Assembly (NCBI GenBank): GCA_018881555.1
Contig: JACAXG010000202.1
Coordinates: forward strand, 744,001-808,000
Origin: Amblyornis subalaris
Lineage: Eukaryota > Chordata > Aves > Passeriformes > Ptilonorhynchidae
Reading direction: 5' to 3'
Length of the DNA: 64,000 nt
A program made the position numbers and the translations under genes. Within the stretch, counting starts at the first letter, position 1; the number at the start of each line of letters is the position of its first letter. The notes beneath the pieces are model-generated. The model saw nothing but the letters and a program-made list of their open reading frames with translations. It searched no databases and was not told the DNA's origin. Of this stretch, positions 1-13,600 are shown one piece after another.

Positions 1-3000
1 AACAAAAACCTTCAAAGCTAAATGTAAATTGAGCTCCATTAGTTTCATTTTACAAATAATCAGGGCATTTCTGAAAGGAAAATATGTGTGGTACCTGTGG
101 AGCAGAGGAATTGTCAGTGATTTATTTGGGGAGAGGAAAAGGAGACAAGCAATTGGAACGTGGAGGGGATTTCATCCTTCCTTCCAGAGAACCTTGTCCC
201 AAAACATTGCCTGCAGCAAAAGCTGGGAAGCAGCCCTGCCTACAGGGAAGTGCATTGTGCACCTTGACATAACCTTGGGGGGGGGGGACACAGAAGATGA
301 GAGAAAACTTTCTAAAGTCGTTGAAAGAAAAAAAGGCTTTAAAATTGTGGTCAATGATACCGAGCTTTTCAATCAAAGTACTTTTCAATCAAAGTACTGG
401 TGTTTCACTGGACTGCTTATTTACAGCTTGATGTAACCTGCTTTTTGTCAGCTTGTTTCACTCAGACTCATGTGTAGCACTTAATGGGTCTGGGGTGTTG
501 CAGGAACATAACATTTGTTCAGCAATCTTTGTGTTTAATTTTTCAACTTCCTGTCTTCACAGCAGTCCCACACTCTAATTCTGCTGTAATCTAGGACTTG
601 GAATATTATGAAAGACTTGGATGTTATGTCATTCTCTGGTTAAAAAATGTGTGATTTGCATGGCACTACTACTATTTTCTATGAATTATCCTCAGCTTCC
701 TAAACTGGTACAAGAATTAAATTGAAGGGGGTTTTCCTCTGTTCCTAAAATGACTTTACAAATTTTCGTTTTCTTAACCACTGTATTCATGTGGCAGATT
801 ATTTTATTACCTGTTAGTTCATATGTCAACAGAGGTTTGGGAAGGAAACCCCCTAACAACTCTCCTAGAATCTCCTGTCCTTTACCTTATTATTGGAGTA
901 AATGTTGCATTTTGGCCTTTATAATTCTTCGTTCTCTTAAATACCATTTGATTTCAGTTAGTAGCAGACCCCATTGCCTGGAGTCTTTAACATGTTGACC
1001 CTTTAAAATATAAGACATGGTTAAATCAAATTATTTGGGCAAAATGATAAATCAAAATGACCTCCATTACTTTTAGAAATCTAAAACGCCCCATCTAACT
1101 CCTATTATTTATATGTGATTTAAGTGATATTGTCGTGCCATGTGTGCATAATGCAGAGCTAGACCACATGCACCCTGAGTGGAAAGCTGGCAGTATCAGG
1201 TGTGCCCGGAGTCACACCTGACACTGTGTGACAGAGGTGGCACAAAGGGCACACGGGGCTGGCAAGTGTAGCTGTGCAGCCGGAGCATGTCAGCTGCTGG
1301 AGAAAGGAGGTGTTATTTAAGGATTTAAAGAACAATATTTGTTGTAACCAGTGTCCAAACCACAAAGGATTGAACTTTGTGAACGGCATGGAAATACATT
1401 TGGAAGTATGTCCTGTCTTGCCCCTGCCCAGCATCTGCCCTTTGTGCACGGAAGTCTCACAGGTGGCCCTGGGAACTCCTGTCCTGCAGGTCCTTGCTCC
1501 TGCTGGCTCTGGCCTTCACAGCCCTAACACAGAAATTATTACAAAATTTTTTAGTCCTCCGGCATGAAACTGTGCCAAACACCTATTTTGGCAGCACTGG
1601 GTTTCATGAGACCCCAAAGGGAATGTAATATCAGTAAACTAAGTTAAAATCATGTATGAAACAGCAGAGGAAGTGCAGAGCAGTACAGGGCTTATTCATT
1701 CTTCACCTCAGACAGGGGACTGCTGGGATTCTGTGACAAAAAAAAGGGGAAGCTCTGGGAAAGGAGTTGCTGTTGTAAACAAGCTTGGTAAAGGTCTGGT
1801 TTCATTTTGTGTGCTTCAGTTACAACATGCAGCAAAACACTTGCTGTCCCTGAGGTGTAATTTTCCTTGCCTCTGCCTCACTCCATGTAGAAATTTCCAT
1901 CTTTCAAAAACTTGCTTTTTTATTCCCAGTGTATTTTCCATGGTGGAAGCATGTTTTTAATGCAGTGAAGTACAGTTGCTATTAAAAATTTGTTGGTTCA
2001 GATATAGAAAGAAATCCCAACATCCTAAATCCAGTGTAGTCAATAGAGAGACAGCTATGTAAAGATTTGTGTCAAAACCAAACCAATGAAGAAAAAATGC
2101 CAGAGTAANCTGAGATCCATTCAGACTGGTGAAGCAAAAAAAGGCAAGCAACTGAGTTTTTTTTCTTAAAAGAGTGGCAATCTCCATCTTGCTAAGATAG
2201 AAGGGTATGTTTCTCTCACTCCTGTGCTCCTGGGTTATAGCACGTTTTACGTTCTGATTTTCAACTCTGTAGCCAGACTTGGCACTGGTAAGACTTTTCC
2301 TTGGTTTCTTCCTGACACCTTGACCATTGTAGCTGAAAACATTTTGCATTACTTACGTATTTATCCACAGAAAAATGTTATTGAAAGAAAAGTTTAAAAT
2401 TACAAAAGGTCTTATGACTCTGACTTAATTAAAGCTTAATATTACCATGGAGATTAATTAGGCCTACTCAGTCTCTTTCCGTAGGACATGCCCTTTTCTT
2501 TGTGTGCTGTAATCACGCAGTATGCCAGTCACTGAACTTGGAGTGATACATTTGTCTGTCTTTCATTCCCCTTAAGCCTTCCACTCAATTACTTCTCTGA
2601 CTCTAACCCCAATATTATATTGACTCAAAGATAATTTTTCAACAGCTTTATTCACACAGTCCAGCAACACGACATTCTGAAAGGCCCTGTTAATTCGACA
2701 AATGGAAGGGGCCAAGCAAAATGTTGCAACAAACTGAAAATTTAATCTGGTGCATCTACAACCTCATTCTTGGTTCTTATGCAGGTTTCTCAACTTCTGC
2801 TTTACATTTATAGCATTCCAGGCAATAATACCAAATTTTTGTAATCTTGGTGAAGTAGTGAGGCCATAAAACATGAAAAAGAGAACTGCCTTAGTGCAGG
2901 TTATTCCTGCTCATGGAACCTCACCGTGTTGACCCACTTTTCAAGGTTCTGGCTCTAGATTTGCTCATTTTCTGCAGCCAAATGCAGAAATACCCACTTC

Positions 3001-4471
3001 CAAGCTGTTCAGAGGGACAACCCCACAGAGGGGTAAGAGGAATGAAGATGAGTTTATAACAAGGCAGCACGTGGTAGTGTGTGACTAGGTCTGCTCTGCC
3101 TTCTTTCATCACAGCTGCAGTGGTAGCTGTATTTCTCCATGTTGCAGGTAGGTTTCATGGAGCAGCAGTTGCTCCATGCTTGCACACCTCAGGAAAGGAG
3201 ACAGATGCAACCAGGGACACCAGTGGCATTCTGCTATGGGCAGGATATTTGAGAGCCATTTATTAGATACTCTTCATTGCAAAATATGGTGCCTGATGCC
3301 AAGCTGAAACTTTCCATGATTGTGGTGTGTGGACACCTATTTTAACAGGATATGGTCTGAAAATTTTGCTGTTGTTCTTTTCATCCTGGCATCTCAGTAT
3401 TATGGTAGAGTAAATAATTTGGATCACCAGCCCAGGTGGCATTTACACCAGTGATTGGTAAACACTGAAGAGCCAATATTTGGGTTTGAAATAATTTGAT
3501 AAAGATGATGAATAACCAACATGTAGTGTTGTTCTGTACATGTGGAATATCCAGGAGGAATGTTTGGACTTATTCTAGTGTCTGCTGCAGTAACTAGAAG
3601 GAAATAGAAGAGAATTGAAAATTATGTGAAGGAAAAGATAAACTTTATCAAGAAACGTAGCTGCATCATTCTAAGCAGTTCTCACATACACATGGATGAT
3701 GGGAGCAGGGTGCACCCTTGGTCAGTCAGATTTGTCTGGATGTTGTATGGCACTCTGCTTGGAAGGCTATAGCAATTCCCAGCTTGGGAGTAGGCTTGTA
3801 CATGAGTTCTGCAGGGGAAAGAAAGTTGATTAAAAACCAAATGTGATAGATTCCAAAATATCAGTGAGTGCCATGTTACCAGACATTAATTCCCAAGATG
3901 ACCATGCCATTCTGTACACAATTAACCATCTTGTTTGGGAAAAAAACTCTAGAAAATAAGTGTTCTCTTTTTCACTGTTCCTTCTTGTGTTGTGGGAATG
4001 TCTCCTAGTGCCACCTTCAGGGTTTGGGAACTGGGTGTAGCATCCCACGCAGAAGCTGCTTCCCCTGAGATGAAATTGTCCTGACAGTAAACAATGGGAT
4101 TCTTCCATCATTTTCACCACAGTCTTCCAATTGCCCCGATATCTGCTGGATTTGTGCTTGCTGGATTTATATCCTGATAAGAAACAGGAGTTGCCACTTA
4201 TTGAATTCTTGGCACTTTTGGTCCAGCTGCTCAGACTGCAGTATCCCACTCCCCTCACTGGGGTAAAAGATAGGTGAGTCTCACTGCGGCTCTGGATCTG
4301 TAAGTTTAACTCAGGGTTATAACTCAATGCAGGTCTTGGTAAGCAATACCAGCTCCCCAGCCTTAAGATTTCAGTGTCTTGCCAACAGAAAGCCACAGTG
4401 CAGGACTTGTGGTTTTGACTGATAGAAACTGTGGCTTTGTCTTAGCTAACTGCTGTGCAATTTGATTTCAG
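1..4471. other. CIITA 5' flank or first intron, no recognised exon
   Basis: No coding exon was recognised on either strand in this AT-rich stretch. It ends at the acceptor of the first CIITA coding exon (AG at 4470-4471). Mammalian CIITA uses several alternative promoters with separate first exons, so a promoter or first exon may lie here or further left, but I cannot place one. The stretch holds a 16-bp tandem duplication near 365, a GC-richer patch at about 1150-1560, an E-box (CACGTG) at 3068-3073, and a long minus-strand open frame at 3830-4396 judged non-coding. Confidence 0.6.
365..396. repeat. 16-bp perfect tandem duplication
   Basis: The unit cttttcaatcaaagta occurs twice back to back at 365-380 and 381-396. 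It looks like a recent local slippage or duplication event in non-coding DNA; no function is implied. Confidence 0.9.
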
Positions 4472-4486
4472 ACCAAGAGACAAACC

Positions 4487-4613
4487 ATGGATTCAGTGTT
4501 TTTGCCTGAAAACAGCTACCTTGATTTACTGCACAGTGATATTGATCCATTGCACCTGTATACTTTCCTTGATCCTAAGACATCTGGAGATGAAGAAGGT
4601 GTCTTCTCTACAG
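4487..4613 (+). CDS. CIITA: CIITA coding exon 1 (residues 1-42)
   Basis: The acceptor AG is at 4470-4471 and the donor GTTAGT begins at 4614. The ATG at 4487 sits 15 nt inside the exon and starts MDSVFLPENSYLDLLHSD, which aligns with the human MELGPLEGGYLELLNSD. It is the beginning of the acidic activation region. The exon leaves one base (G) for the next codon. The 15 nt between acceptor and ATG are open in frame. Confidence 0.9.
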
Positions 4614-7600
4614 GTTAGTAAAACACTAAAAAATGCTTGATTGCTTTAGTCCTCATGCTGTAAGTTATTGCCATCCCCTCTCAGCTACAAAGCCATCTAA
4701 TGGCAGTTGATTATGGTGACTGGGTTAAATTCTACAGGCACTTGGCGTTAGGATATAGTAACTTTGTCTGTATCTGTACACACAATAGTGACTGCTTCCG
4801 GAAACTGTCATGTTTTTAAACTGTACATATTTACAGCATCCTGCTCCAGTCTAACAAAATATACTGTATTGTTACTCATCAGGGTGTGACAATGTCTTTC
4901 ATTTGGATATCATTCCTGTAAGTAGTTTATTTGCAAATGTTCCTGCCATAACCTGGCCAAGTGTAATTGTCAACACCTCTGTGGCTTCAAGCCGAAAGCT
5001 TTGCAAAACAGAGACATTTAGATGAGTTTCTGATGAAGACAGTCCACAAGCAAACAGCATTTCATTGCTTTCTGAGATCCTAAGGCACCAAAACAATGGA
5101 CTTTCATTACCAGATGCCATTTTCCAGCTTTTGGGGGCACAGTGATTTTATGATTCTATGACAGAAGAAAAAGCAGAAGGGCCAGGGTGTAAAAATGGTT
5201 ACTGCTTGCACTTCAGTTTCTACAGGTAATCAGATCTGGAGGTTGCCCTAGCTCTGAAACTTTGTGCTCCTGAATTGGTGTGGAAGTTGTGGACGGTTCT
5301 GCTCTCCCTGAGTGTTCTGTTATAAAAGTATGAAACTGTACCTGTGGTATGGAATGCTAGCTGAGCTTATTTTAAACAAATGAGCTGGACAGTGGGTTGA
5401 GAGTGGCAATGGAAGAAGAACTGATGTGTGCCAGATATGAAGTCCCATAGCTCTATGCCAAATAGGTGGAAAATGTTACCAAATTGGAGCATTGTGGCTT
5501 TCATGAGTGACTAGTGCCAGTAGGCACATGGGCAAATCAGTGGAGAACTGAGCAGCAGAATCTGGAATCATCTCTGATTATTTCCCAGGTTCGGCTTTTG
5601 CCTCTCAGCTTCTGACTGCTACAAATGGCTGCAGGAGTGTTTCTTCATCCCGTGGCCTCACTTGCTCAGTGACAGAAAGTAGGATGAATTAGGGATCAAG
5701 GACTGAGTCCTGTACTATCACAGATATTTCACTGATTGGAATACCTTTGAGCTTTAGCAATGTCCAAGATGATGTAGGTAAATCAAACCTCATCAGGACA
5801 TGGCACCAGTTATTGGAAGCTGGACATCTCTGCTGTGAAGGTGTTAGCATGGTCCTTGGCAAGGTTTTAGCCTTGACCAACTAGCAGCTTCATAGGCAAT
5901 TTGCAGTGCAATTCATGGATTAGCATGGACACACCATTGTTCTGAACAGGGAATCTGGATGATACCACCATATCCTGAAGGGTAAGAAGGTTTCATAGGC
6001 TGTATGAGTCTGGGCTTTATTGTCATAGAATGGACTCAGGAAGTATTTTATTTGCTAGGAGAGATGAGGTCTCAGAGTTTAGCAAAAGAAAAGTGCTGAT
6101 TTCCAGGTGACTGTGAATTACTGGGAGTTCAGTTCTGTTCCTCCTTAGCCAACACACAATGAAAAGTCAAAGCCTTCGTGCAGAAGTAACAAATCTGCCT
6201 ATTCTGCATGTCCTGCTATCTGGCTTTTTACTGCTTGATTATGGTATTCATTGAGCCAATGCATATTCCTTTTTAACTCTAGAACTTGAAGTTGATGCCA
6301 GCAACTATGAACAGTTAAATAATATGGATTTCCCATGTGAAAATGGAGATGGGTTGTACCCCTGTTCCAACACCACAGATGCTTATGCTGGAATAGGTAT
6401 GAAAGCAGTTTTTGTTTTTAAAATCATTATTTTACAATCACTTGCTATAACTATTTGTTCCAAATTCTATTCTCAATCTGAAGCAGTGGCATTTACTCAA
6501 GTGGCCTTTCGCTCACACATAGTTGATCTAACCAGAGTACCTGAACCTGGGGCATTGTGGGGAAACAGATGAACAGTAACTTGTGGTTGTTGGGGGGAAA
6601 TCTCTCTATTAATGTCTCCTTCTGCTTAATACTTCCTGTCTCAACTTCTCTTTTCTTGTGATCTTTATTTCCTGAACAACAAGTTACAAGAAAAACTTGA
6701 TTTAACTCTTCAATTTCACTTACATTGCAGAGTTCTGTTAATGAGAATAAACTTACAAGTTTTCCGTGAAATTTACTGTACCACTACTGTGTTCCTCTTT
6801 TTTTTTCTTTGTTGCTAGCTGAATTAGTAGAATATGTGCTCAAGGATCAGCAAGAGAAGCAGGTGGAAGACATTTTTGGTAAGATTAATATGGCAAAGAC
6901 TGATTTTCTCCATGACAGTGTTATGGCTAACACGCACTTCATCCCCCCCATCTGAACACCAGTAAAGTTTCTATACATCTGGCATCTTCTTCTTTCCCCC
7001 TGGGAACAGTGTCCCAGGATTTTCCTGGAAAACAGGATTTTATGCATTTTTGCAGCCTTTCTCAAAGATGGCAGTTTTATCTCTGACCAAGTTGCTGATC
7101 ATGTCACCATGGCCACAGAATACACACAGCTTAACTGTCCAGTGCAGTAAATACCCTCAAGCAGCACCACACTTACTCTGAGCACAGCAGGGATGATAGT
7201 CATAATTTCCTAGAGCACTTTGCATGTATATAAATACAGTTCACACACACTTATTTCTGTCCTGGATGCACAGAGCTGCCTGAGGAAGCATGTCAGGTTT
7301 TACTTCTCACCCTGATCAGTGCAGCAATGCTATAATGTACATATAGTAAATCATTCCTTCATCCATCCTTGACCAGAGATATTGCCTGGTTTGTGGTACA
7401 AAAGCATTGTTTTGGTAGCAGCACAAATACAGCTATTTACTATTTCAGAATATATATAAATATGTAGCTGTTGAGAAATCCATAGAATCAGAAAGATTCA
7501 CAGAATATCTGTATATCCTGTTTTATGTTTGAGCAAAATAATTTGGAATAATTTACCAAAGGTCAGTCCTTCCCTAGAATAATTCTGGCTACAGGAAGCT

Positions 7601-10600
7601 CACATGGCTTTTCAAGTTATTTATACTGCTCCCTGGTGTGTTTAGAATTTGGGGGGTTTGCACCTAATGGCAATATTTATATGGAGTTTAGAAGAAAACA
7701 AGATACAGTATCAGTACTTAAGTATTTGCCAGTAGAAGAATGGTATGGATAACTTCACAGTTCTTGCAACACAAAATATAAAATCTTCTAGAACTCTTTA
7801 CTCTGTCTCTTATAGGATCTAATCCCTTTTGTACATAAATCGAGTAGTACTGAGATCACAGCTGTGATGTTTTATCCTTTGCTCATCATTAGAGCATTGA
7901 GAAGTATTTATGTTTTATTAGTCACTGAATTTATGGCAGTAGATTAATAGTTTGCAGTTCAGAAATTAACACAGGGTGACAAAGTCTGCATTCAGAACTC
8001 TGTGGGCTTTCTAAATCATATGGATCTGGATACATCTTTTATCGCATGATTTGGTTTTTATCTTTTGTTTGGAGCATACTTTATCTATGCAGTCTGTTGG
8101 TGTGTTTATCTTCCTTTTACTTCTTTCTGTAATTTTTTTAGGAGAACAAACATTGACATTTGGCCATATTTCATATTTTTAGCAGGGAACCTTATTTTGG
8201 ATGAAACAGCTGTTGAAAACACTGAGAAATTTCCTGACATAAAGATGCAGACATGTCTCAAACGAAGTAAGTGTGAAACAGTGAGAATTTGAAAGGCTCT
8301 GTACTTGAGTTCTAAACTTGCATTACAATCCCTTGGCTTTAGCACAGCCCCAATGCATTTCTCATGCAGCTCTTCACTGATACCAGATGTGCTTCCTCTG
8401 CCTTTGTTCACGCTCATGGGCTGGAACTGAAAGCAGTTCTTCCAAGCGTAGAATTTACAGTTCGTAGAACTTGTAGTCCTGTAACATAACACTAAACATG
8501 TTATATTTCTTTATGTTTTTGTCATCCTCATGGCAGTGTTGACTTTGGTTTCAGTGTATCTATAGCTTAGCAAGCATTGGCTGAACAATTCCCTCTTTAA
8601 TAGCAAGAACAGCAAAAATCTTTAGCATAAAAACCTGCAGCCTAATGAAAACTTCACAGGGTGAAATAGTATGAGGTTTTTCACATTCATTTTTATACAC
8701 TGGACCTGTACAGTTCTGAAATAGCTGAATTGAAACTGATAACACTCCGTTCTACTTTAAAAAGTTAAAATAAGTTTCATGGGGTAAACTTAAAATTACC
8801 AAAAGTTTGTCACTTACTATGACCTTTCTTTCTTTCAGCCTTCATAGGCTCTGCAGAGAGTTACTCTGATGCTTCAGAACCCAAATATAAGAAAATTGGT
8901 AAGTCATTGGCTGAATAGGAAAAGTTTATTGAACATATATTGTCTCATGTTCCAAAATGTCATCCTCTGTTAGGTATTGTAACTCTACCTTCTAGAAAAA
9001 ATTGCTCTCATAGATTTGGTGATTTTGATCATCATGCATTTTCATGTTTCTGCAAAAATCACACTTTTATATTCCTCTGACTAATTTATAATATAACAAA
9101 TTCATGTCCTCTTATCTGCAACTATTAAATCGTGCATCTTAGGACCAGTTACATGGTAGCCTAGGAACAGCTGTATCCTTATACTGCAAAAGTGCGTGTT
9201 CCTACTGGGTGATAGGAAAATTGCTTTCTTGACATCAGCAGAGGCAGAGTTGGGCTTTTCCAAACCTAAATGAAAGAAGAAAGCAAAAGAGTGGAGAACT
9301 GTGTCAGTGCCAAATTTTATAATTTTTATCACGTACACCTTTTGTTTCCCTGGATTTTTGGAAGATTTGTCACTTGAAACAAAGAAGATCAAACCCAGGA
9401 AACACAAAACTATGACCTGAGTCATATTACTCATCAGGTCATAGCTTCGCATTTCCTGGGTTTGATCCTCTTTGTTCCAAGTGTGATATCTTCCAAAAGT
9501 CCAGTGAAACATCCTAGTGAAAATGATAACTGTGAAGAGATGATTTCTTGGCCCCGTCCATGCTATGAAGTCCTTTAAACCAAAGTAAGAAAGGGAGAAA
9601 GGGAAATTTCTAGGTTTTGCACATTGTTAGACCATCTACAAGACAACACCTGGGGCCAGCAGGCAGGCTGGAACGTGTTCCCTAGGTGTAAACTGGTGCT
9701 AATGTTCTTACCCAACTGTAGCCTAAAGGGGTGTCTCAGGCATAGTTAAACCAGCAAAATACTCTTCCAAAATCCATGTGAGAGCAATCAGTTTTGACTA
9801 TTTTATATTGTATTTTGAATTGACATATGACTCATTGTATGTCAGCACACCTCACAAGCCTTCTGAGGGGAACTCTGACTGTACCAAACCCTAGGGGCCA
9901 CTTACATGTCAGGGAGGGCAGCCAAACCAGTGTGTAACCTAGAGATCCATCCAGAGTGCTTGGATCATGGGACTGCACCTCACCACAGTTCGGCTAAGGA
10001 ACTGGCATAGACTGGATGTAAGTCGTAGAGAACATATGTGTGCACCATGACTGACTGGTTTTCCAGTGTTCATGTAGAGTTCTGAGGGAATGGGAAGGAA
10101 GGACTGAACAGAATTAGCTGTGAAAAAATATGTTTGCTAGCTCTGGGAAGGTTATCAGAGCTTCTGCTGAACTGGTACCTGCTGACATTATTCGGACACA
10201 GGTGAAGTTCCTGGCAGTTAGTACTCATTAAAGATGGATTACCTTCTATTTGCTTAAGTTCCTTTATAGATTTGGCACTTTTAAAAGCCTATGTTCATGC
10301 CACACTAACAATAATAGTTTTCCATAAGGAAATGGCACAGCAGTTCCAAATGCCTCACCCTACAGGACTTGCATTCCAGTGGAAAGTATCATCACAGAGC
10401 TAACAGGTGCTTTGTAAAACTGCACATATCCTTTTTCTGGATGTCCTCAGAANCTTACCCATTTCTCTACTCTCCTTGATCTAGGGAAGGTGCTGAGGAA
10501 GGAACATATACATAAGACAGGATAAGTACTGGGTAGAAAAAATCTAATCGACAAAAAGATGAGCTACTTGACAAAAACAGGGATTTATGTAACCTGTCAC

Positions 10601-13600
10601 AAATGAATGTCACAATATGTTCCTGCAAAGGCAAATGCATCAACTCTTCGGAGGTGTAAGGCTACCTTAAAGAACAGAGAACAATGTGTACTACAGCTCA
10701 AAGCAGTAAGCCAAGGATGAGATTCTTTCAAAGGAATTGAATGAAATAGTGGCACATACCAGTTCTGTGGCTCCTGATAAAAACATCAGACCACAGAAAA
10801 TGGTGAAATACAGACTTACTTGTTGCTGCTAGACAGGAGAGGGAAGGAAAAAGCAAAACTCTGAGAGGAAGGGTGTGGCAAACCCAAGGAAACCAACAGA
10901 CTAATTCAAGTAAGAAAATGTGTCTTACTTGATTTGTAAGAAACTCTTGATAAGCAGATGAAATTGTACAATGCATGAGTCTCTCTCCCCATTTGTCCTA
11001 TTCTTGGAGGAAAAAAAGTGCTGCAGGTGAGATGCATGTTTTAAAACTCCAGTGTTTGTGACTGTTCTTTGGGAAACAACACACACTAGTTGTCCTTACA
11101 GTGTCTAAGCAGAGAGTCAAGGTCCTCAGTTTATTGTTCTTGGGCCTCTGCTCTGGTGCAATGTTGAGATAACAAACCATGCTTGGAAAATTAGTACAGC
11201 TGATGTAAGACCTTGTTATGTCTTATCTGTCGATCATCCATGTGTAAGATCACTTACATCTAGATACATCTGGAAATAAGACAGCCCAGGAAAGATGAAG
11301 AAAAAGAAAATTTAAAGAGTGAACTACTGTGAACAAAAAGTGATCTACCAGAGAATTTAATAAATACATTTTAGATTTTGAGAGCTGAGTACTGTAGTTT
11401 TGCATTTTGCAGTTCTTCAGTTGTGCAGTGTTTTTAGTTTAACAAATGGTTTCTCACGCACTTTTGTATAAACACAGCCTTGTTGTTGTAACTGATATAG
11501 TTGTTTATGAATTCTTAACTTATATGATAGACAATTCTCTTGACTAGTGGACAGCAGGAGGTGGTATTTCCATCCTCCAATCTACGGTGGTTTTTGAAAA
11601 CATACAAATAAAGACGAGGGCAGAAGCCGGCTCTCGCTTCTTTCCCCTTTGGCCTCTGCCTGTAGGTGAACCCTGACAGCTGTCTCCGCGTGCTTATTCG
11701 TGTCCGAGAACAACAGAGTACTTTTCAGAAAGCTATTATGAATGGTTCTTGCTTTTGGAAATTCAAAACACAGCTGATCAGAATCAAGTGGTTTACGATA
11801 TCTCTTGAGACCTCTTTGGTTCNCTTGACTTCTACCAATGAGATAACTTTCTCCTTTTGTTTTGCTATTTTATTTTAAAGTGGAAGTCCCTGCAGTGTCC
11901 ACAGGGAATGGCAGTTTCTTTGCTATGCCTCTCAACAGCCATCCAGTGAGCTACACCTCCCTAACTAACCAGCACATGTCCTTTTGTCTTCCTGCTACCC
12001 ATGGGCTGGAAAGAAGCTTCATAATTCCTGGTATGTACAGTTGTAGGTGTGCACCTGTACACAGGTTGATTTATACAAGGGGAAAACTCTCTTATAAATC
12101 TTGTCATTGACTGTGAACAGTGGCAGGAAAAACAAGTATGGCAGCTGTTTCAGTCAAGCACTTAAAAGTGTGGCACTCACAAAAAGAATGAAAAATATTC
12201 AAGGGAAATTAAAAGGGCATTGCCCCTGATGAAATAGAATGAATCTTTCATTTAATTGGTGAAGTGCAGGTTATAATAGAACAGTTATTTTCTATATGCT
12301 AATCTAAGTAATTAATTACTTGTCTTAAGAATACGAAGTCACAAAATTTTCATTAATAAACTTTAATTTAGTTCCAATTTCTTTTTCACCCAAAGGTTTG
12401 TAAAGGACTGAGGGATAATTGCATTTGCAGCAGTGGAGCAAAATCTAGGTTGTGATTTAGCTCATAAAAACTGAGCAGTAATCCAAGTGATGGGCTGTGT
12501 ATCCACCTGGGCTTGGCCATGCTGTGTAGCAGAGGGTGCTCATGGTACATTGAGATGTGCTAATGACAAAGGCACAGTTGAACACCTTTCCCTGCTAAGT
12601 CTATGCTGGAAAGGAACCAAAAGCAGTGTATAAGTTGGAAGTCTTGAAATATCTGATGCTAGCTGAAGCAGCATTAAGTAGCAGAAGAAATGGTCACACC
12701 TGCAGAAACTCAGAGGTATGGCTGATTAAATTGCAAGCACTGAATCATCAAAACACTTTCCCAGTGTGTGTTGAGAGGGAGGATGGGTTAGCTGCTTGTA
12801 CAACCTGCATGACCTGCAGTTATGTGGGAAGGATTTAGTGCAAAGGAAAGTAAAATTAATGGAGATACATACTATTTACACATTTTATCTTTTATGAATC
12901 TCTGTCCATACATTTACAGACTTTGCCTTAAGCACTTTTCCGTATGATAACAGAATGACTCTTTAGACTATTGAAAACCAGTGGTTGCTAAAAGCTGGGT
13001 AATCCCTTGTATTTCGTGCTCATCNTACCTTGTAAGAGGTTTTTTAATGGATTCTATGGGCCTCATGTGATCCTATGAATTCTCCACAGGCAAAATTTAC
13101 CTAGAAGTTGCTAGAAAGGATAAGTAACTTTTAGAAAGTAGCTTTTTTTTCTTTCTTTGAAAGCTTTAGAAAGCAGGACCCTTTAAAATCAAAAGAGTAA
13201 TTATTCTGCACTCATTTCAGGATCCTCAGAACTTTTGACTGCAGAGTGCCTACCTGTCAGTGTGAAAGAGAATCCAGGCTTTGCAGATCCTCCTCAGCAG
13301 ATATTTAACTTTTTTCTTCAAAATGGCACCTCTGATGTTATAATATATCCAGGTAAGAGCAATAGCCTTTCATCCACATAAATCCAGCTAAAAAATCAAT
13401 GCTGCCAACTGAAGCATTGGTTAAATTCAGTTACTGATCTCTATGATATGCTGAAAACTATGCTTTTTTGCCAGTGCTGACTTCTTCTACGGAAACAGTC
13501 ATATCCCCAAGTTTTCCAGTTAGCTTATGTGGTAAGTAGAAAATTTGGTTGATATATGTACAGCACTTTTAATTGGGAGAGGAACCATACTGCTTCTACT

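Noticed and set aside
4232..4272. Possible small first exon of CIITA with donor gtgagt at 4273
   Set aside because: It would leave an intron of only about 198 bp and ends in an in-frame TAG; no promoter element supports it.
3830..4396. 188-codon open frame on the minus strand next to the first CIITA exon
   Set aside because: No recognisable domain, mixed composition, no splice or promoter support. A chance frame is most likely, though it is long for AT-rich DNA.
5026..5080. C/D-box-like spacing (TGATGAA ... CTGA) suggesting a snoRNA
   Set aside because: The flanks do not form a terminal stem, and the motifs are too short to support a call.
5143..5162. Sequence like the ATTCTATG terminal repeat of CR1
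   Set aside because: Only the short tail is present; no CR1 body could be recognised upstream.
7478..7520. Sequence resembling the start of a reverse-oriented CR1 (catagaatcagaaag)
   Set aside because: The resemblance ends after about 40 bp; too weak to call.
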